DNA of 64,000 bases from Hyphomicrobiales bacterium (GTDB lineage: Bacteria; Pseudomonadota; Alphaproteobacteria; Rhizobiales; Rhizobiaceae), in the NCBI GenBank assembly GCA_900471605.1, contig UCEY01000043.1:150624-214623 (forward strand), in the 5' to 3' direction. Positions 34,510 to 43,887 of the stretch are shown piece by piece (positions within the stretch are counted from its first letter, which is position 1; the number at the start of each line of letters is the position of its first letter). The notes under the pieces are model-generated. The model made no database searches. It had not been told where the DNA came from and saw only the letters and a list, made by a program, of their open reading frames with translations. The translations under genes were made by a program, and so were the position numbers.

Positions 34510-37427
34510 TCCGCCGCTTCCACCTTCTTGGCCGGCCGGCGCTCCAGCAGTTCCTTCAGGAACTGGCCCGTATAGGACCGCTTTTCCTTGACGATCTGCT
34601 CAGGCGTTCCCGCTGCGACCACTTCGCCGCCGCCGGTGCCGCCTTCCGGGCCGATGTCGATGATCCAGTCGGCCGTCTTGATGACTTCGAGATTGTGCTC
34701 GATGACCACCACGGAATTGCCCTGGTTCACCAGTTCGTGCAGCATTTCCAAAAGCTTGGCGACGTCATGGAAATGCAGGCCGGTCGTCGGTTCGTCGAGG
34801 ATGTAAAGCGTGCGTCCCGTCGAGCGCTTCGACAGTTCCTTGGCTAGCTTGACGCGCTGCGCCTCGCCACCCGAAAGCGTATTGGCCTGCTGGCCGACCT
34901 TGATATAGCCGAGGCCGACATCGAACAGCGACTGCAGTTTGTCGCGCACCGCCGGCACCGCCGAAAAGAACTCGACGCCTTCCTCGACCGTCATGTCGAG
35001 CACGTCGGCGATCGACTTGCCCTTGAAGGTGACGTCGAGCGTCTCGCGATTGTAGCGCTTGCCGTGGCAGACGTCGCAGGTCACGTAGACATCCGGCAGG
35101 AAGTGCATCTCGATCTTGATGACGCCGTCGCCCTGGCAGGCTTCGCAGCGGCCGCCCTTGACGTTGAACGAGAAACGGCCCGGCTGGTAGCCGCGCGCCT
35201 TTGCCTCCGGCAGGCCGGCGAACCAGTCGCGGATCGGCGTGAACGCGCCGGTATAGGTCGCCGGGTTGGAGCGCGGCGTGCGGCCGATCGGCGACTGATC
35301 GATATCGATCACCTTGTCGATATGTTCGAAACCATCGATCCTATCGTGCTCGGCCGGGATTTCGCGGGCGCCCATGACGCGGCGTGCCGCGGACTTGTAG
35401 AGCGTCTCGATCAGGAAGGTCGATTTGCCGCCGCCGGACACGCCGGTGACCGCGGTGAACACGCCGAGCGGAATGGCGGCGGTGACATTTTTCAGATTGT
35501 TGCCGCGGGCGCCAAAAACCTTGATTTCCTTGCCCTTCTTGGGCTTGCGGCGGTCGACGGGAACCGGCACTCCGAGCTCGCCGGACAGGTATTTTCCAGT
35601 CAGCGATTTCGGATTGGCCATCACCTCGCGGGGCGAGCCTTCGGCGACCACCTGTCCGCCATGAATGCCGGCGGCCGGCCCGATATCGACCACATAATCG
35701 GCGGTCAGGATCGCGTCCTCGTCATGTTCGACGACGATGACCGTATTGCCGATGTCGCGCAGGTGTTTCAGCGTCTCGAGCAGGCGGGCATTGTCGCGCT
35801 GGTGCAGGCCGATCGACGGTTCGTCAAGCACGTAGAGCACGCCCGTCAGGCCCGAGCCGATCTGCGAGGCGAGCCGGATGCGCTGGCTTTCGCCGCCCGA
35901 CAACGTGCCGGAATTGCGCGACAGGCTGAGATAATCGAGGCCGACATCGTTCAGGAAGCGCAGGCGTTCGCGGATCTCCTTGAGGATGCGGACGGCGATC
36001 TCGTTCTGCTTGGCGTTCAGCTGTTCCGGCAGCACTTCGAACCAGTCGCGCGCAAGCCGGATCGACATATCCGTGACCTGTCCGATATGCAGCTTGTTGA
36101 TCTTCACCGCGAGAGCTTCCGGCTTCAGGCGAAAACCGTTGCAGGCCGGGCAGGGAGCGGCCGACATGTAGCGTTCGATCTCTTCGCGCGCCCAGGCGCT
36201 GTCGGTTTCCTTCCAGCGGCGTTCGAGGTTCGGCACGATGCCTTCGAAGTTCTTGACCGTCTTGTAGGAACGGGCGCCGTCGGCATAGTGGAATTCGATC
36301 TTTTCCTCGGTGCCCTCCAGGATGGCCTTCTGAGCCTCCTCGGAAAGCTCGTTCCAACGGCTGGACAGCTTGAAACCGAAGGCTTTTCCGAGCGCTTCGA
36401 GCGTCTGGTTGTAATAGGGTGAGGTGGATTTCGCCCATGGCGCAATCGCGCCGTCGCGCAGCGTGCGGGCGGGTTCCGGCACGATCAGCGCCTCATCCAC
36501 CTTCTGCTGCGAACCGAGGCCGTCGCAGGTCGGGCAGGCGCCGAAGGGATTGTTGAACGAAAACAGCCGGGGCTCGATTTCCGGAATGGTAAAACCGGAG
36601 ACCGGGCAGGCGAACTTTTCCGAAAACAGCACCCGCTCGTGCGTCTCGTTGAGCGACTTGTTGGCGGATCCGCCGGCTGCGGTATCCTCGGCGCGCAGCG
36701 GCTTGTCGGCGAATTCGGCGACTGCCAGCCCGTCGGCCAGTTTCAGCGAGGTCTCGAGACTGTCCGCCAGGCGTGCGGAAATGTCGGAGCGCACCACGAG
36801 GCGGTCCACGACCACGTCGATATCGTGCTTGTATTTCTTGTCGAGCGCCGGAACGTCGGCGATCTCGTAGAACTGGCCGTCCACCTTGACGCGCTGGAAC
36901 CCCTTTTTCATCAGGTCGGCGAGTTCCTTCTTGTACTCGCCCTTGCGGCCGCGGATCATCGGCGCCAGAATGTAAAGGCGCGTGCCCTCCTCGAAGGCGA
37001 GGATGCGGTCGACCATCTGGCTGACGGTCTGGCTTTCGATCGGCAGGCCGGTTGCCGGCGAATAGGGCACGCCGACGCGCGCAAAAAGCAGGCGCATATA
37101 GTCGTAGATCTCGGTGACCGTACCGACCGTCGAGCGCGGGTTGCGCGAGGTCGTTTTCTGCTCGATCGAAATTGCCGGCGACAGGCCGTCGATCTGATCG
37201 ACATCCGGCTTCTGCATCATCTCCAGGAACTGGCGCGCATAGGCCGAAAGGCTTTCGACATAACGCCGCTGGCCTTCCGCATAGATCGTGTCGAAGGCGA
37301 GCGAAGACTTGCCCGAACCCGACAGGCCGGTCATGACGATCAGCGAATTGCGCGGCAGATCGAGATCGATGCCCTTCAAATTGTGCTCGCGCGCACCACG
37401 TATGGAAATGCTCTTCAGTTCGCTCAT
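34506..37427 (-). CDS. uvrA: Excinuclease ABC subunit A
   Basis: 973 residues from ATG 37427 (MSELKSISIRG; another in-frame ATG lies 6 bases upstream, and the ribosome site GAGAG suits 37427). Two ABC ATPase modules: Walker A GLSGSGKSSLAFDT near residue 35 and GVSGGGKSTFLIETL in the second half; signatures LSGGESQRIRLA and LSGGEAQRVKLA. Zinc modules: CPVSG...CPTCDG and CEACQGDG...CDVCHGKRY. Damage recognition in nucleotide excision repair. Divergent from ssb with a LexA box between, and first of a chain of overlapping genes. Confidence 0.97.
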   Translation of the reverse strand: MSELKSISIRGAREHNLKGIDLDLPRNSLIVMTGLSGSGKSSLAFDTIYAEGQRRYVESLSAYARQFLEMMQKPDVDQIDGLSPAISIEQKTTSRNPRSTVGTVTEIYDYMRLLFARVGVPYSPATGLPIESQTVSQMVDRILAFEEGTRLYILAPMIRGRKGEYKKELADLMKKGFQRVKVDGQFYEIADVPALDKKYKHDIDVVVDRLVVRSDISARLADSLETSLKLADGLAVAEFADKPLRAEDTAAGGSANKSLNETHERVLFSEKFACPVSGFTIPEIEPRLFSFNNPFGACPTCDGLGSQQKVDEALIVPEPARTLRDGAIAPWAKSTSPYYNQTLEALGKAFGFKLSSRWNELSEEAQKAILEGTEEKIEFHYADGARSYKTVKNFEGIVPNLERRWKETDSAWAREEIERYMSAAPCPACNGFRLKPEALAVKINKLHIGQVTDMSIRLARDWFEVLPEQLNAKQNEIAVRILKEIRERLRFLNDVGLDYLSLSRNSGTLSGGESQRIRLASQIGSGLTGVLYVLDEPSIGLHQRDNARLLETLKHLRDIGNTVIVVEHDEDAILTADYVVDIGPAAGIHGGQVVAEGSPREVMANPKSLTGKYLSGELGVPVPVDRRKPKKGKEIKVFGARGNNLKNVTAAIPLGVFTAVTGVSGGGKSTFLIETLYKSAARRVMGAREIPAEHDRIDGFEHIDKVIDIDQSPIGRTPRSNPATYTGAFTPIRDWFAGLPEAKARGYQPGRFSFNVKGGRCEACQGDGVIKIEMHFLPDVYVTCDVCHGKRYNRETLDVTFKGKSIADVLDMTVEEGVEFFSAVPAVRDKLQSLFDVGLGYIKVGQQANTLSGGEAQRVKLAKELSKRSTGRTLYILDEPTTGLHFHDVAKLLEMLHELVNQGNSVVVIEHNLEVIKTADWIIDIGPEGGTGGGEVVAAGTPEQIVKEKRSYTGQFLKELLERRPAKKVEAAE

Positions 37428-37523
37428 CTTCATGCTCTCGGGAGGATTGAAGCCCTTATGTAGTGATTGATCCGCGGCTGTCGAGACGAAACTGTCGCGA
37501 TGCAGCGCCGTTCCCTGAGTCGG

Positions 37524-37552
37524 TTGACAGCACTATAGGAATAAACTAGAAC
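37524..37552 (+). promoter_or_regulatory. Putative ssb promoter
   Basis: TTGACA (37524-37529), exactly 17 bases, then TAGAAC (37547-37552), about 122 bases before the ssb ATG. The -10 contains the first half of the LexA box. Confidence 0.6.
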
Positions 37553-37563
37553 AAATAAAGAAC
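37549..37563. promoter_or_regulatory. LexA (SOS) box
   Basis: GAAC-AAATAAA-GAAC on the plus strand, which is GTTC-N7-GTTC on the minus strand: a perfect match to the direct-repeat LexA operator of alphaproteobacteria. It lies between uvrA and ssb, two genes under SOS control in many bacteria. Confidence 0.9.
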
Positions 37564-37674
37564 AAATTTGCCTGTGGATTAAAGATCGCAAAGACCCAAT
37601 GGCAGCGCCCGATGGGATAAAGTGGTGCGATTGTTTTTGGTGCCGCCAGGCGGGCGGCAGATGAGGTGACGAAT

Positions 37675-38229
37675 ATGGCCGGTAGTGTGAACAAGGTAAT
37701 CCTGGTGGGGAATGTGGGGGCTGATCCTGAAATCCGCCGGACGCAGGACGGCCGGCCGATCGCCAACCTTCGCATTGCCACGTCCGAAACCTGGCGTGAC
37801 CGCAACAATGGCGAACGTCGCGAGAAGACCGAATGGCACACCGTCGTGGTCTTCAACGAAGGCCTCTGCAAGGTCGTCGAGCAATATGTGAAGAAGGGCG
37901 CCAAGCTTTATATCGAAGGCGCGCTGCAGACCCGCAAGTGGCAGGACCAGACCGGCAACGACCGTTATTCGACGGAAATCGTGCTGCAGGGCTTCAACTC
38001 GACGCTGACCATGCTGGACGGCCGCGGCGAAGGCGGCGGCGATCGTGGCGGTTACGGCGGCGGTGGCGGCAATCGCGTCGGCAATGATTTCGGCGGCAAC
38101 GATTTTGGCGGCGGTGACGACTACGATCGTCGGCCTGCCGGCGGTTCGAGCCGTGGCGGCCAGTCCTCCGGCGGCCAGTCCTCGGGCGGCAATTTTTCGC
38201 GTGATCTCGACGACGACATCCCGTTCTGA
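37675..38229 (+). CDS. ssb: Single-stranded DNA-binding protein
   Basis: 184 residues from ATG 37675 (GAGGTGA 6 bases upstream). OB fold in residues 1-112 (MAGSVNKVILVGNVGADPEI; EWHTVVVFNEGL; YIEGALQTRKWQDQ). Then a Gly-rich flexible linker with a short duplicated unit (GGQSSGGQSSGG), and the acidic tip DDDIPF that recruits repair and replication proteins. Standard arrangement for alphaproteobacterial SSB. Confidence 0.96.
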   Translation: MAGSVNKVILVGNVGADPEIRRTQDGRPIANLRIATSETWRDRNNGERREKTEWHTVVVFNEGLCKVVEQYVKKGAKLYIEGALQTRKWQDQTGNDRYSTEIVLQGFNSTLTMLDGRGEGGGDRGGYGGGGGNRVGNDFGGNDFGGGDDYDRRPAGGSSRGGQSSGGQSSGGNFSRDLDDDIPF

Positions 38230-38278
38230 TCGGTCGATCGGCATCGGTTTCTGAAACGGCGGCTGCCTGAATTGTTGA

Positions 38279-39430
38279 TCAGGCGGCAGCCTTGTCGGCG
38301 AGCATCGCGACCAGCGCGTCCGATTGGGACAGGATCCCGACCAGCTTGTTATTCTCCCGGGTTACCGGCAGGTAGTGCAATCCTTCTTCGGCGAAGATGA
38401 CGATGGCGTCGGCGATCGGTGTGTCCGGGCCAACCGTTTTGACCGGGGTCGTCATGATGTCCTTGACCGTGTCGTTCGGCGCGCTGGCGCCCGACAGAAC
38501 GAGGCGCAGGCGCTGGGAAAATCCGATCTTCGGCCGGCCTTTCGTCCAGTATGCCTTGTCGAGGAAATCGGTCTGGGTGACGATGCCGACCACTTCCGCC
38601 CTGTCGTTGGTGACGGGCAGGGCTTTGAAATGGTGAACGCGCATCAGGTCGTGCGCCTCCTTCAGCGAGTTGTCCGGGGCCACTGCCACCACATCGCGTG
38701 ACATGATGCTGGCGCAATCGAGGTGGCCGGCGCGCCGCCGGTAGGAACGCAGTTCCGTCCGCCGCAGGATCGTTTCGAGGTCGTCGCGATCGATATCCAG
38801 GAACTCGTCATATTCTTTCAGCACGTCGTCGAGGTCGGCGGAGGCAAAGCCGATACGCTGGATCGAGGCGGGATCGGTCGTGCCGTGGTCGGCCGTCGCC
38901 GGCTTGTGCGCGTGCGGGTAACGACGTCCGGTCAGATTGTTGAAAATCAGCGCGATCATAAGCAGGACCAGCGAATTGCCGGCCACCGGCCAGATCACGA
39001 ATCCATATCCGAGTGCGTGGATCGTCGGCCCGCCGAGCACGGCGGTGAGCGCGATCGCGCCGCTCGGGGGATGCAGGCACCGGAGCGTCATCATCGCGGC
39101 GATGGCGACCGCGATCGCCACAGCCGCCGCCAGGAACGGGTCGCTTATCAAAAGAGCCGCGGTCACCCCGACCAGGGCCGCGACAATATTGCCCCCCAGG
39201 ATCGACCAGGGCTGCGCAAGCGGGCTGGAAGGCACGGCAAACAGCAGCACGGCGGAAGCCCCCATCGGCGCGACCAGTGCTGGAAGGGTCGCATCCGCCT
39301 TCAGAGCCAGGCTTCCCAGCAGTCCCGTCACCAGAATTCCCGCGAGCGCGCCAAGTGCCGCACGCATTCTTTCTCTGGGGCTGACGGGGGTGGCTTCCGG
39401 CAGGAGCCGGCGCAACAGGCGGCGCATCAT
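38279..39430 (-). CDS. HPP family membrane protein with CBS domains
   Basis: 383 residues. N-terminal 170 residues have four to five hydrophobic helices with the HPP signature TLRCLHPPSGAIALTAVLGG. After a linker, two CBS repeats (about 240-375; IMSRDVVAVAPDNSLKEA and IMTTPVKTVGPDTPIADAI, the second ending ILSQSDALVAML). HPP proteins of plants and cyanobacteria transport nitrite; the CBS pair would sense an adenine nucleotide. Transport role is by analogy only. Two consecutive ATG codons start it (39430, 39427). Confidence 0.87.
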   Translation of the reverse strand: MMRRLLRRLLPEATPVSPRERMRAALGALAGILVTGLLGSLALKADATLPALVAPMGASAVLLFAVPSSPLAQPWSILGGNIVAALVGVTAALLISDPFLAAAVAIAVAIAAMMTLRCLHPPSGAIALTAVLGGPTIHALGYGFVIWPVAGNSLVLLMIALIFNNLTGRRYPHAHKPATADHGTTDPASIQRIGFASADLDDVLKEYDEFLDIDRDDLETILRRTELRSYRRRAGHLDCASIMSRDVVAVAPDNSLKEAHDLMRVHHFKALPVTNDRAEVVGIVTQTDFLDKAYWTKGRPKIGFSQRLRLVLSGASAPNDTVKDIMTTPVKTVGPDTPIADAIVIFAEEGLHYLPVTRENNKLVGILSQSDALVAMLADKAAA

Positions 39431-39530
39431 GAAAACTTTCGATCGAGGTGGGCTTTGATCGCGTTCTAGCAGAAAATTCCGTTCTGTCGCCCACGTCTTA
39501 CCTAAGTGGGACGTGCGTCGGTACGGAGGC

Positions 39531-40160
39531 CTAGAGATTGAAGGCCGAGCGCACGCCGTCGACGACGAACTGGACGGAAAGCGCCGCGAGGATGACGCCG
39601 AGCAGACGGGTGAGGATCGCCCTTCCGGTGACGCCGAGAAAACGGTCGAGCCGCTCGGCGATCAAAAGCGTCGCGTAGACGAGCAGCATGATCAGCGCGA
39701 TGACGCCGATCAGCAGCGCGCGGTCGAGGGCACCGGGCAGGGTGCCGGAAAGCAGGACGGTGGCGGAGATCGCGCCCGGTCCGGCAATCAGCGGCAGCGC
39801 CAGCGGAAACACCGCGATATTGTGGATATGGTCGATGGTGATCGCCGCCTGGGATGTCTTTTCCTTCCGCTCCTGGCGTCTCTCGAACACCATCTCGAAG
39901 GAGATCCAGAAGAGCAGCAGGCCGCCGGCGATGCGGAAGGCGCCGATCGAGATGCCGAGCAGACCCAGCACGCTGGAGCCGAACAGCGCGAAGACGGCAA
40001 GGATGCCGAAGGCGATCAGCGATCCGCGGAAGGCGACCTGGCGGCGCTGGACGGCGGTCATGCCGACGGTCAGCCCCAGAAAGACCGGCGCCAGCCCGGG
40101 CGGATCGAGTGTCACGAGCATCGTGGTCAGGGCATTGACCAGCATATCGGGGGTCGCCAT
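39531..40160 (-). CDS. MarC family membrane protein
   Basis: 209 residues, six helices. TLDPPGLAPVFLGLTVGM near the N-terminus and FPLALPLIAGPGAISATVLL in the second half are the paired MarC signatures. GGGAGAGGAT ribosome site. Despite the name, MarC is not shown to confer drug resistance; the substrate is unknown (some archaeal members are reported amino-acid transporters). Upstream region to gyrA (40161-40387) carries promoters in both directions. Confidence 0.9.
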   Translation of the reverse strand: MATPDMLVNALTTMLVTLDPPGLAPVFLGLTVGMTAVQRRQVAFRGSLIAFGILAVFALFGSSVLGLLGISIGAFRIAGGLLLFWISFEMVFERRQERKEKTSQAAITIDHIHNIAVFPLALPLIAGPGAISATVLLSGTLPGALDRALLIGVIALIMLLVYATLLIAERLDRFLGVTGRAILTRLLGVILAALSVQFVVDGVRSAFNL

Positions 40161-40387
40161 ATCCTCTCCCTGTCAGACCGCGATCCTTGCAGTCGCATCG
40201 GAAGATTGTTAGGACAGGCTGACAGCGAAAGAAAGCCCACTCCATCCACGTCGCGGCCTGTTCCGACCCCGTTCAAAAGCCGCGTTAAAGCCGCAAAAGC
40301 TGTTCAAAACCACGGTGGAAATTGGCGCTCGGAACCGCTTTCCGCTATAAAAAAGAAACTGATTCCGAACAGAGATCGTGATCCGAT

Positions 40388-43243
40388 TTGACTGAGCAAA
40401 GCACACCCGGCGGCGGAAAGCTGCCTCCAGGCATCGAACCCATTTCCATCATGGAAGAGATGCAGCGGTCCTACCTCGATTACGCGATGAGCGTCATCGT
40501 CAGCCGCGCCCTTCCTGACGTCCGTGACGGACTGAAGCCGGTCCACCGGCGCATCCTCTACGGCATGTCGGAACTCGGCATCGACTGGAACAAGAAATAC
40601 GTCAAATGCGCCCGCGTCACCGGGGACGTGATGGGTAAGTTCCATCCGCACGGCAACTCGGCGATCTATGACGCGCTGGCGCGCATGGCGCAGGATTGGT
40701 CGCTCCGCCTGCCGCTGATCGATGGCCAGGGCAATTTCGGTTCGATCGACGGCGACCCGCCGGCGGCCGAACGTTACACCGAGTGCCGCCTCGAGAAGGC
40801 TGCCCATGCCCTGCTCGACGATCTCGACAAGGAAACCGTCGATTTCCGCGACAACTACGACGGCACGCTGTCCGAGCCTGTCGTGGTGCCGGCGAAATTC
40901 CCGAACCTTTTGGTCAACGGCGCAGGCGGCATCGCCGTCGGCATGGCAACCAATATTCCGCCGCACAATCTGTCGGAAGTGATCAACGGCTGCATCGCCC
41001 TGATCGACAACCCGGCGATCGAGCTGCCGGACATGATGGAAATCATTCCCGGTCCGGATTTTCCGACAGGCGCCCTCATCCTCGGGCGGGCCGGCATCCG
41101 TTCCGCCTACGAGACCGGTCGCGGCTCGGTCATCATGCGCGGTGTCGCGGCGATCGAGCCGATGCGCGGCGATCGCGAGCAGATCATCATCACCGAGGTT
41201 CCCTTTCAGGTGAACAAGGCGACGATGGTCGAGAAGATCGGCGAGCTGGTGCGCGAAAAGCGCATCGAAGGCATTTCCGACCTGCGCGACGAATCCGACC
41301 GCCAGGGTTACCGCGTCGTCATCGAGCTGAAGCGAGATGCCAATGCGGATGTGATTCTTAATCAGCTTTATCGCTACACGCCGCTGCAGACCTCCTTCGG
41401 CTGCAACATGGTGGCGCTGAACGGCGGCAAGCCGGAACAGCTCGCGCTGCTCGACATGCTGCGCGCCTTCGTGTCCTTCCGCGAGGAAGTGGTTAGCCGG
41501 CGCACGAAGTACCTCCTGCGCAAGGCCCGCGAACGCGCCCACGTCCTGGTGGGCCTGGCGATCGCGGTCGCCAATATCGACGAGATCATTCTCCTGATCC
41601 GTCGCGCGCCCGATCCGCAGACGGCGCGCGAGCAGTTGATGACCCGTCGTTGGCCGGCTCAGGACGTTGATGCTCTGATCCGCCTCATCGACGATCCGCG
41701 CCACCGTATCAACGAGGACGGCACCTATAATCTTTCCGAGGAACAGGCCCGCGCCATCCTCGAGCTCCGTCTCGCCCGCCTGACGGCGCTCGGCCGTGAT
41801 GAAATCGGTGACGAGCTCAACAAGATCGGCGCCGAGATCAGTGATTATCTCGACATCCTGTCGTCGCGCCTGCGCATCCAGGCAATCGTCAAGGACGAGC
41901 TCGCTGCCGTGCGTGACGAATTCGGCACCCCCCGCCGTACGCAGATCCTCGACGCCGGCCTCGAAATGGACGACGAGGATCTGATCGCCCGCGAGGACAT
42001 GGTCGTTACCGTGTCGCATCTCGGTTATATCAAGCGCGTTACGCTCGGCACCTACCGCGCCCAGCGTCGCGGCGGCAAGGGCCGCTCCGGCATGGCGACG
42101 CGCGACGAGGATTTCGTCACGCGCCTGTTCGTGGCCAATACCCACACGCCGGTTCTGTTCTTCTCCTCGCGCGGTATCGTCTACAAGGAAAAGGTCTGGC
42201 GCCTGCCGATCGGCACGCCGCAGTCCCGCGGCAAGGCGCTGATCAACATGCTGCCGCTGGAGCCCGGCGAACGCATCACCACGATCATGCCGCTGCCCGA
42301 GGACGAAACGACCTGGGAGAACCTGGACGTGATGTTCTCGACGACCCGCGGCACCGTTCGCCGCAACAAGCTGTCGGACTTCGTGCAGGTGAACCGCAAC
42401 GGCAAGATCGCCATGAAGCTGGAGGAGGAGGGCGACGAAATCCTCTCCGTCGAGACCTGCAAGGGCCCGAATCTCGACCTCAACGAGCCTGGCGACGACG
42501 TGCTTCTTACGACTGCGCTCGGGCAGGCGATCCGCTTCCCGGTCGATGAGGTTCGCGTCTTCGCAGGCCGCAATTCGATCGGCGTCCGTGGCATCACGCT
42601 CGGCGATGGCGACCGCCTGATCTCGATGACCATCCTGGGGCATGTCGATGCCGAGCCGTGGCAGCGTGCTGCCTATCTGAAGCGTTCGGCTGCCGAGCGT
42701 CGTGCAGAAGGTGTCGATGAAGAAGACATCGCACTGGTCGGCGAGGAAGTCACCGAAGAGGGACAGCTCTCCGACCAGGACTACGAAGAGCTGAAGGCTC
42801 GCGAACAGTTCGTGCTGACGGTCTCCGAAAAGGGTTTTGGAAAGCGGTCTTCGTCCTACGACTTCCGCACCTCGGGCCGCGGCGGCAAGGGCATCCGCGC
42901 CACCGATACGTCCAAGACCGCGGAGATCGGCGAACTGGTCGCCGCCTTCCCGATCGAGGACAACGACCAGATCATGCTCGTCTCCGATGGCGGCGTGCTG
43001 ATCCGCGTGCCGGTCAACGGCATCCGCATCGCCAGCCGCGCCACCAAGGGCGTCACGATCTTTTCGACGGCCAAGGACGAGAAGGTCGTTTCGGTCGAGC
43101 GCATCAGCGAGCCGGAAGGCGACGATGAAAACGGCAACGGCCTGCCGGAGGAAATCGTCAGCGAGACCGGCGATCTCGGAGCCGCTGCCCCGGAGACCGG
43201 GACGACGGACGCCGGACCGACGGACGAGGGGGCGGCTGAATAA
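40388..43243 (+). CDS. gyrA: DNA gyrase subunit A
   Basis: 951 residues, TTG start consistent with the conserved N-terminus (PPGIEPISIMEEMQRSYLDY). Catalytic Tyr130 in AERYTECRL (Tyr122 of E. coli). Quinolone-determining region HPHGNSAIYDAL: Ser91 and Asp95 equal E. coli Ser83 and Asp87, so no classical resistance change; the residue equal to Asp82 is Asn. The C-terminal pinwheel contains the GyrA box QRRGGKG. An acidic tail of about 40 residues ends the protein. Terminator directly downstream. Confidence 0.97.
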   Translation: MTEQSTPGGGKLPPGIEPISIMEEMQRSYLDYAMSVIVSRALPDVRDGLKPVHRRILYGMSELGIDWNKKYVKCARVTGDVMGKFHPHGNSAIYDALARMAQDWSLRLPLIDGQGNFGSIDGDPPAAERYTECRLEKAAHALLDDLDKETVDFRDNYDGTLSEPVVVPAKFPNLLVNGAGGIAVGMATNIPPHNLSEVINGCIALIDNPAIELPDMMEIIPGPDFPTGALILGRAGIRSAYETGRGSVIMRGVAAIEPMRGDREQIIITEVPFQVNKATMVEKIGELVREKRIEGISDLRDESDRQGYRVVIELKRDANADVILNQLYRYTPLQTSFGCNMVALNGGKPEQLALLDMLRAFVSFREEVVSRRTKYLLRKARERAHVLVGLAIAVANIDEIILLIRRAPDPQTAREQLMTRRWPAQDVDALIRLIDDPRHRINEDGTYNLSEEQARAILELRLARLTALGRDEIGDELNKIGAEISDYLDILSSRLRIQAIVKDELAAVRDEFGTPRRTQILDAGLEMDDEDLIAREDMVVTVSHLGYIKRVTLGTYRAQRRGGKGRSGMATRDEDFVTRLFVANTHTPVLFFSSRGIVYKEKVWRLPIGTPQSRGKALINMLPLEPGERITTIMPLPEDETTWENLDVMFSTTRGTVRRNKLSDFVQVNRNGKIAMKLEEEGDEILSVETCKGPNLDLNEPGDDVLLTTALGQAIRFPVDEVRVFAGRNSIGVRGITLGDGDRLISMTILGHVDAEPWQRAAYLKRSAAERRAEGVDEEDIALVGEEVTEEGQLSDQDYEELKAREQFVLTVSEKGFGKRSSSYDFRTSGRGGKGIRATDTSKTAEIGELVAAFPIEDNDQIMLVSDGGVLIRVPVNGIRIASRATKGVTIFSTAKDEKVVSVERISEPEGDDENGNGLPEEIVSETGDLGAAAPETGTTDAGPTDEGAAE

Positions 43244-43273
43244 GCCGCACCCCCATCAAGCACCGGGCAAATA

Positions 43274-43308
43274 AAAAAGCCGGAGGATGAAAATCCTCCG
43301 GCTTTTGT
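43274..43308 (+). terminator. Terminator of gyrA
   Basis: AAAGCCGGAGGAT-GAAA-ATCCTCCGGCTTT, a perfect 13-bp stem with a GAAA tetraloop and T run; could work on both strands. Confidence 0.95.
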
Positions 43309-43398
43309 TTGAACCGCTTGCGACGGGAAGTCTGCGTGAACGCGGTTCGCTACTTTGAAATCGTCAGAGCGCGCAAATCGTAAGCGCGGCGCAATTCG

Positions 43399-43542
43399 TC
43401 AGAATGCGCTGTGGCGGCGCGCGAAATCCCTGAAATCCTTCATGTCGGCGCGTTCGCGCCTAAGCTCGGAAATCGTTGAGGCCACGGAAGCCACGAACAT
43501 GATGCTGATCAAACCTGCGAGTACTGTCAACGTCACGAACAT
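43399..43542 (-). CDS. Tiny membrane protein, 47 aa
   Basis: Begins MFVTLTVLAGLISIMFVASV, one hydrophobic helix, then a basic cytoplasmic-type tail (ISELRRERADMKDFRDFARR). AAAGGAA stands 6 bases before the ATG. No family recognised. One of a small series of such genes on the same strand after gyrA. Confidence 0.5.
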   Translation of the reverse strand: MFVTLTVLAGLISIMFVASVASTISELRRERADMKDFRDFARRHSAF

Positions 43543-43571
43543 GGGGTTCCTTTCTCGTCCGTGTATCCGCC

Positions 43572-43727
43572 TCAGTAGTAAGAGAGATCGCTATAACGAG
43601 CCGTTACCTGCGGATAATTCAGATCTGCCAATTGGGATTTATCTTGATAAAGGGTTACTGTTGCCGTCAGCATCACCGCAATCATGGCCGTCCAGACCAG
43701 GTTGATCATGGTGATCTTGTCGAGCAT
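43572..43727 (-). CDS. Tiny membrane protein, 51 aa
   Basis: From ATG 43727 the protein begins MLDKITMINLVWTAMIAVML, with one hydrophobic helix at residues 8-26, then a polar tail rich in Tyr and Asp. AGAAGGA lies 8 bases upstream. An in-frame ATG at 43757, also with a ribosome-like AAGGAC, would give 61 residues. No family recognised. Confidence 0.5.
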   Translation of the reverse strand: MLDKITMINLVWTAMIAVMLTATVTLYQDKSQLADLNYPQVTARYSDLSYY

Positions 43728-43887
43728 GACCGTTTTCCTTCTCGCGATCATCGCCATATGTCCTTCTTGTTAGCCTGAACGCGCATCGCGCAAACAGGTT
43801 CCACCGCATTTTGAGGGTTACTTAACCTTGTCGCTCTGAAGCCATCTTGAATGCTCTGTTCATCTGGCGTTCAGAATTCGAAATCGT

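Noticed and set aside
40650..40690. Quinolone-resistance change in GyrA
   Set aside because: The residues matching Ser83 and Asp87 are conserved; the Asn at the position matching Asp82 is not a classical resistance substitution and may be the lineage norm.
40304..42643. 779-codon minus-strand frame opposite gyrA
   Set aside because: Antisense shadow of gyrA; low-complexity His/Asp/Arg-rich product and no ribosome site.
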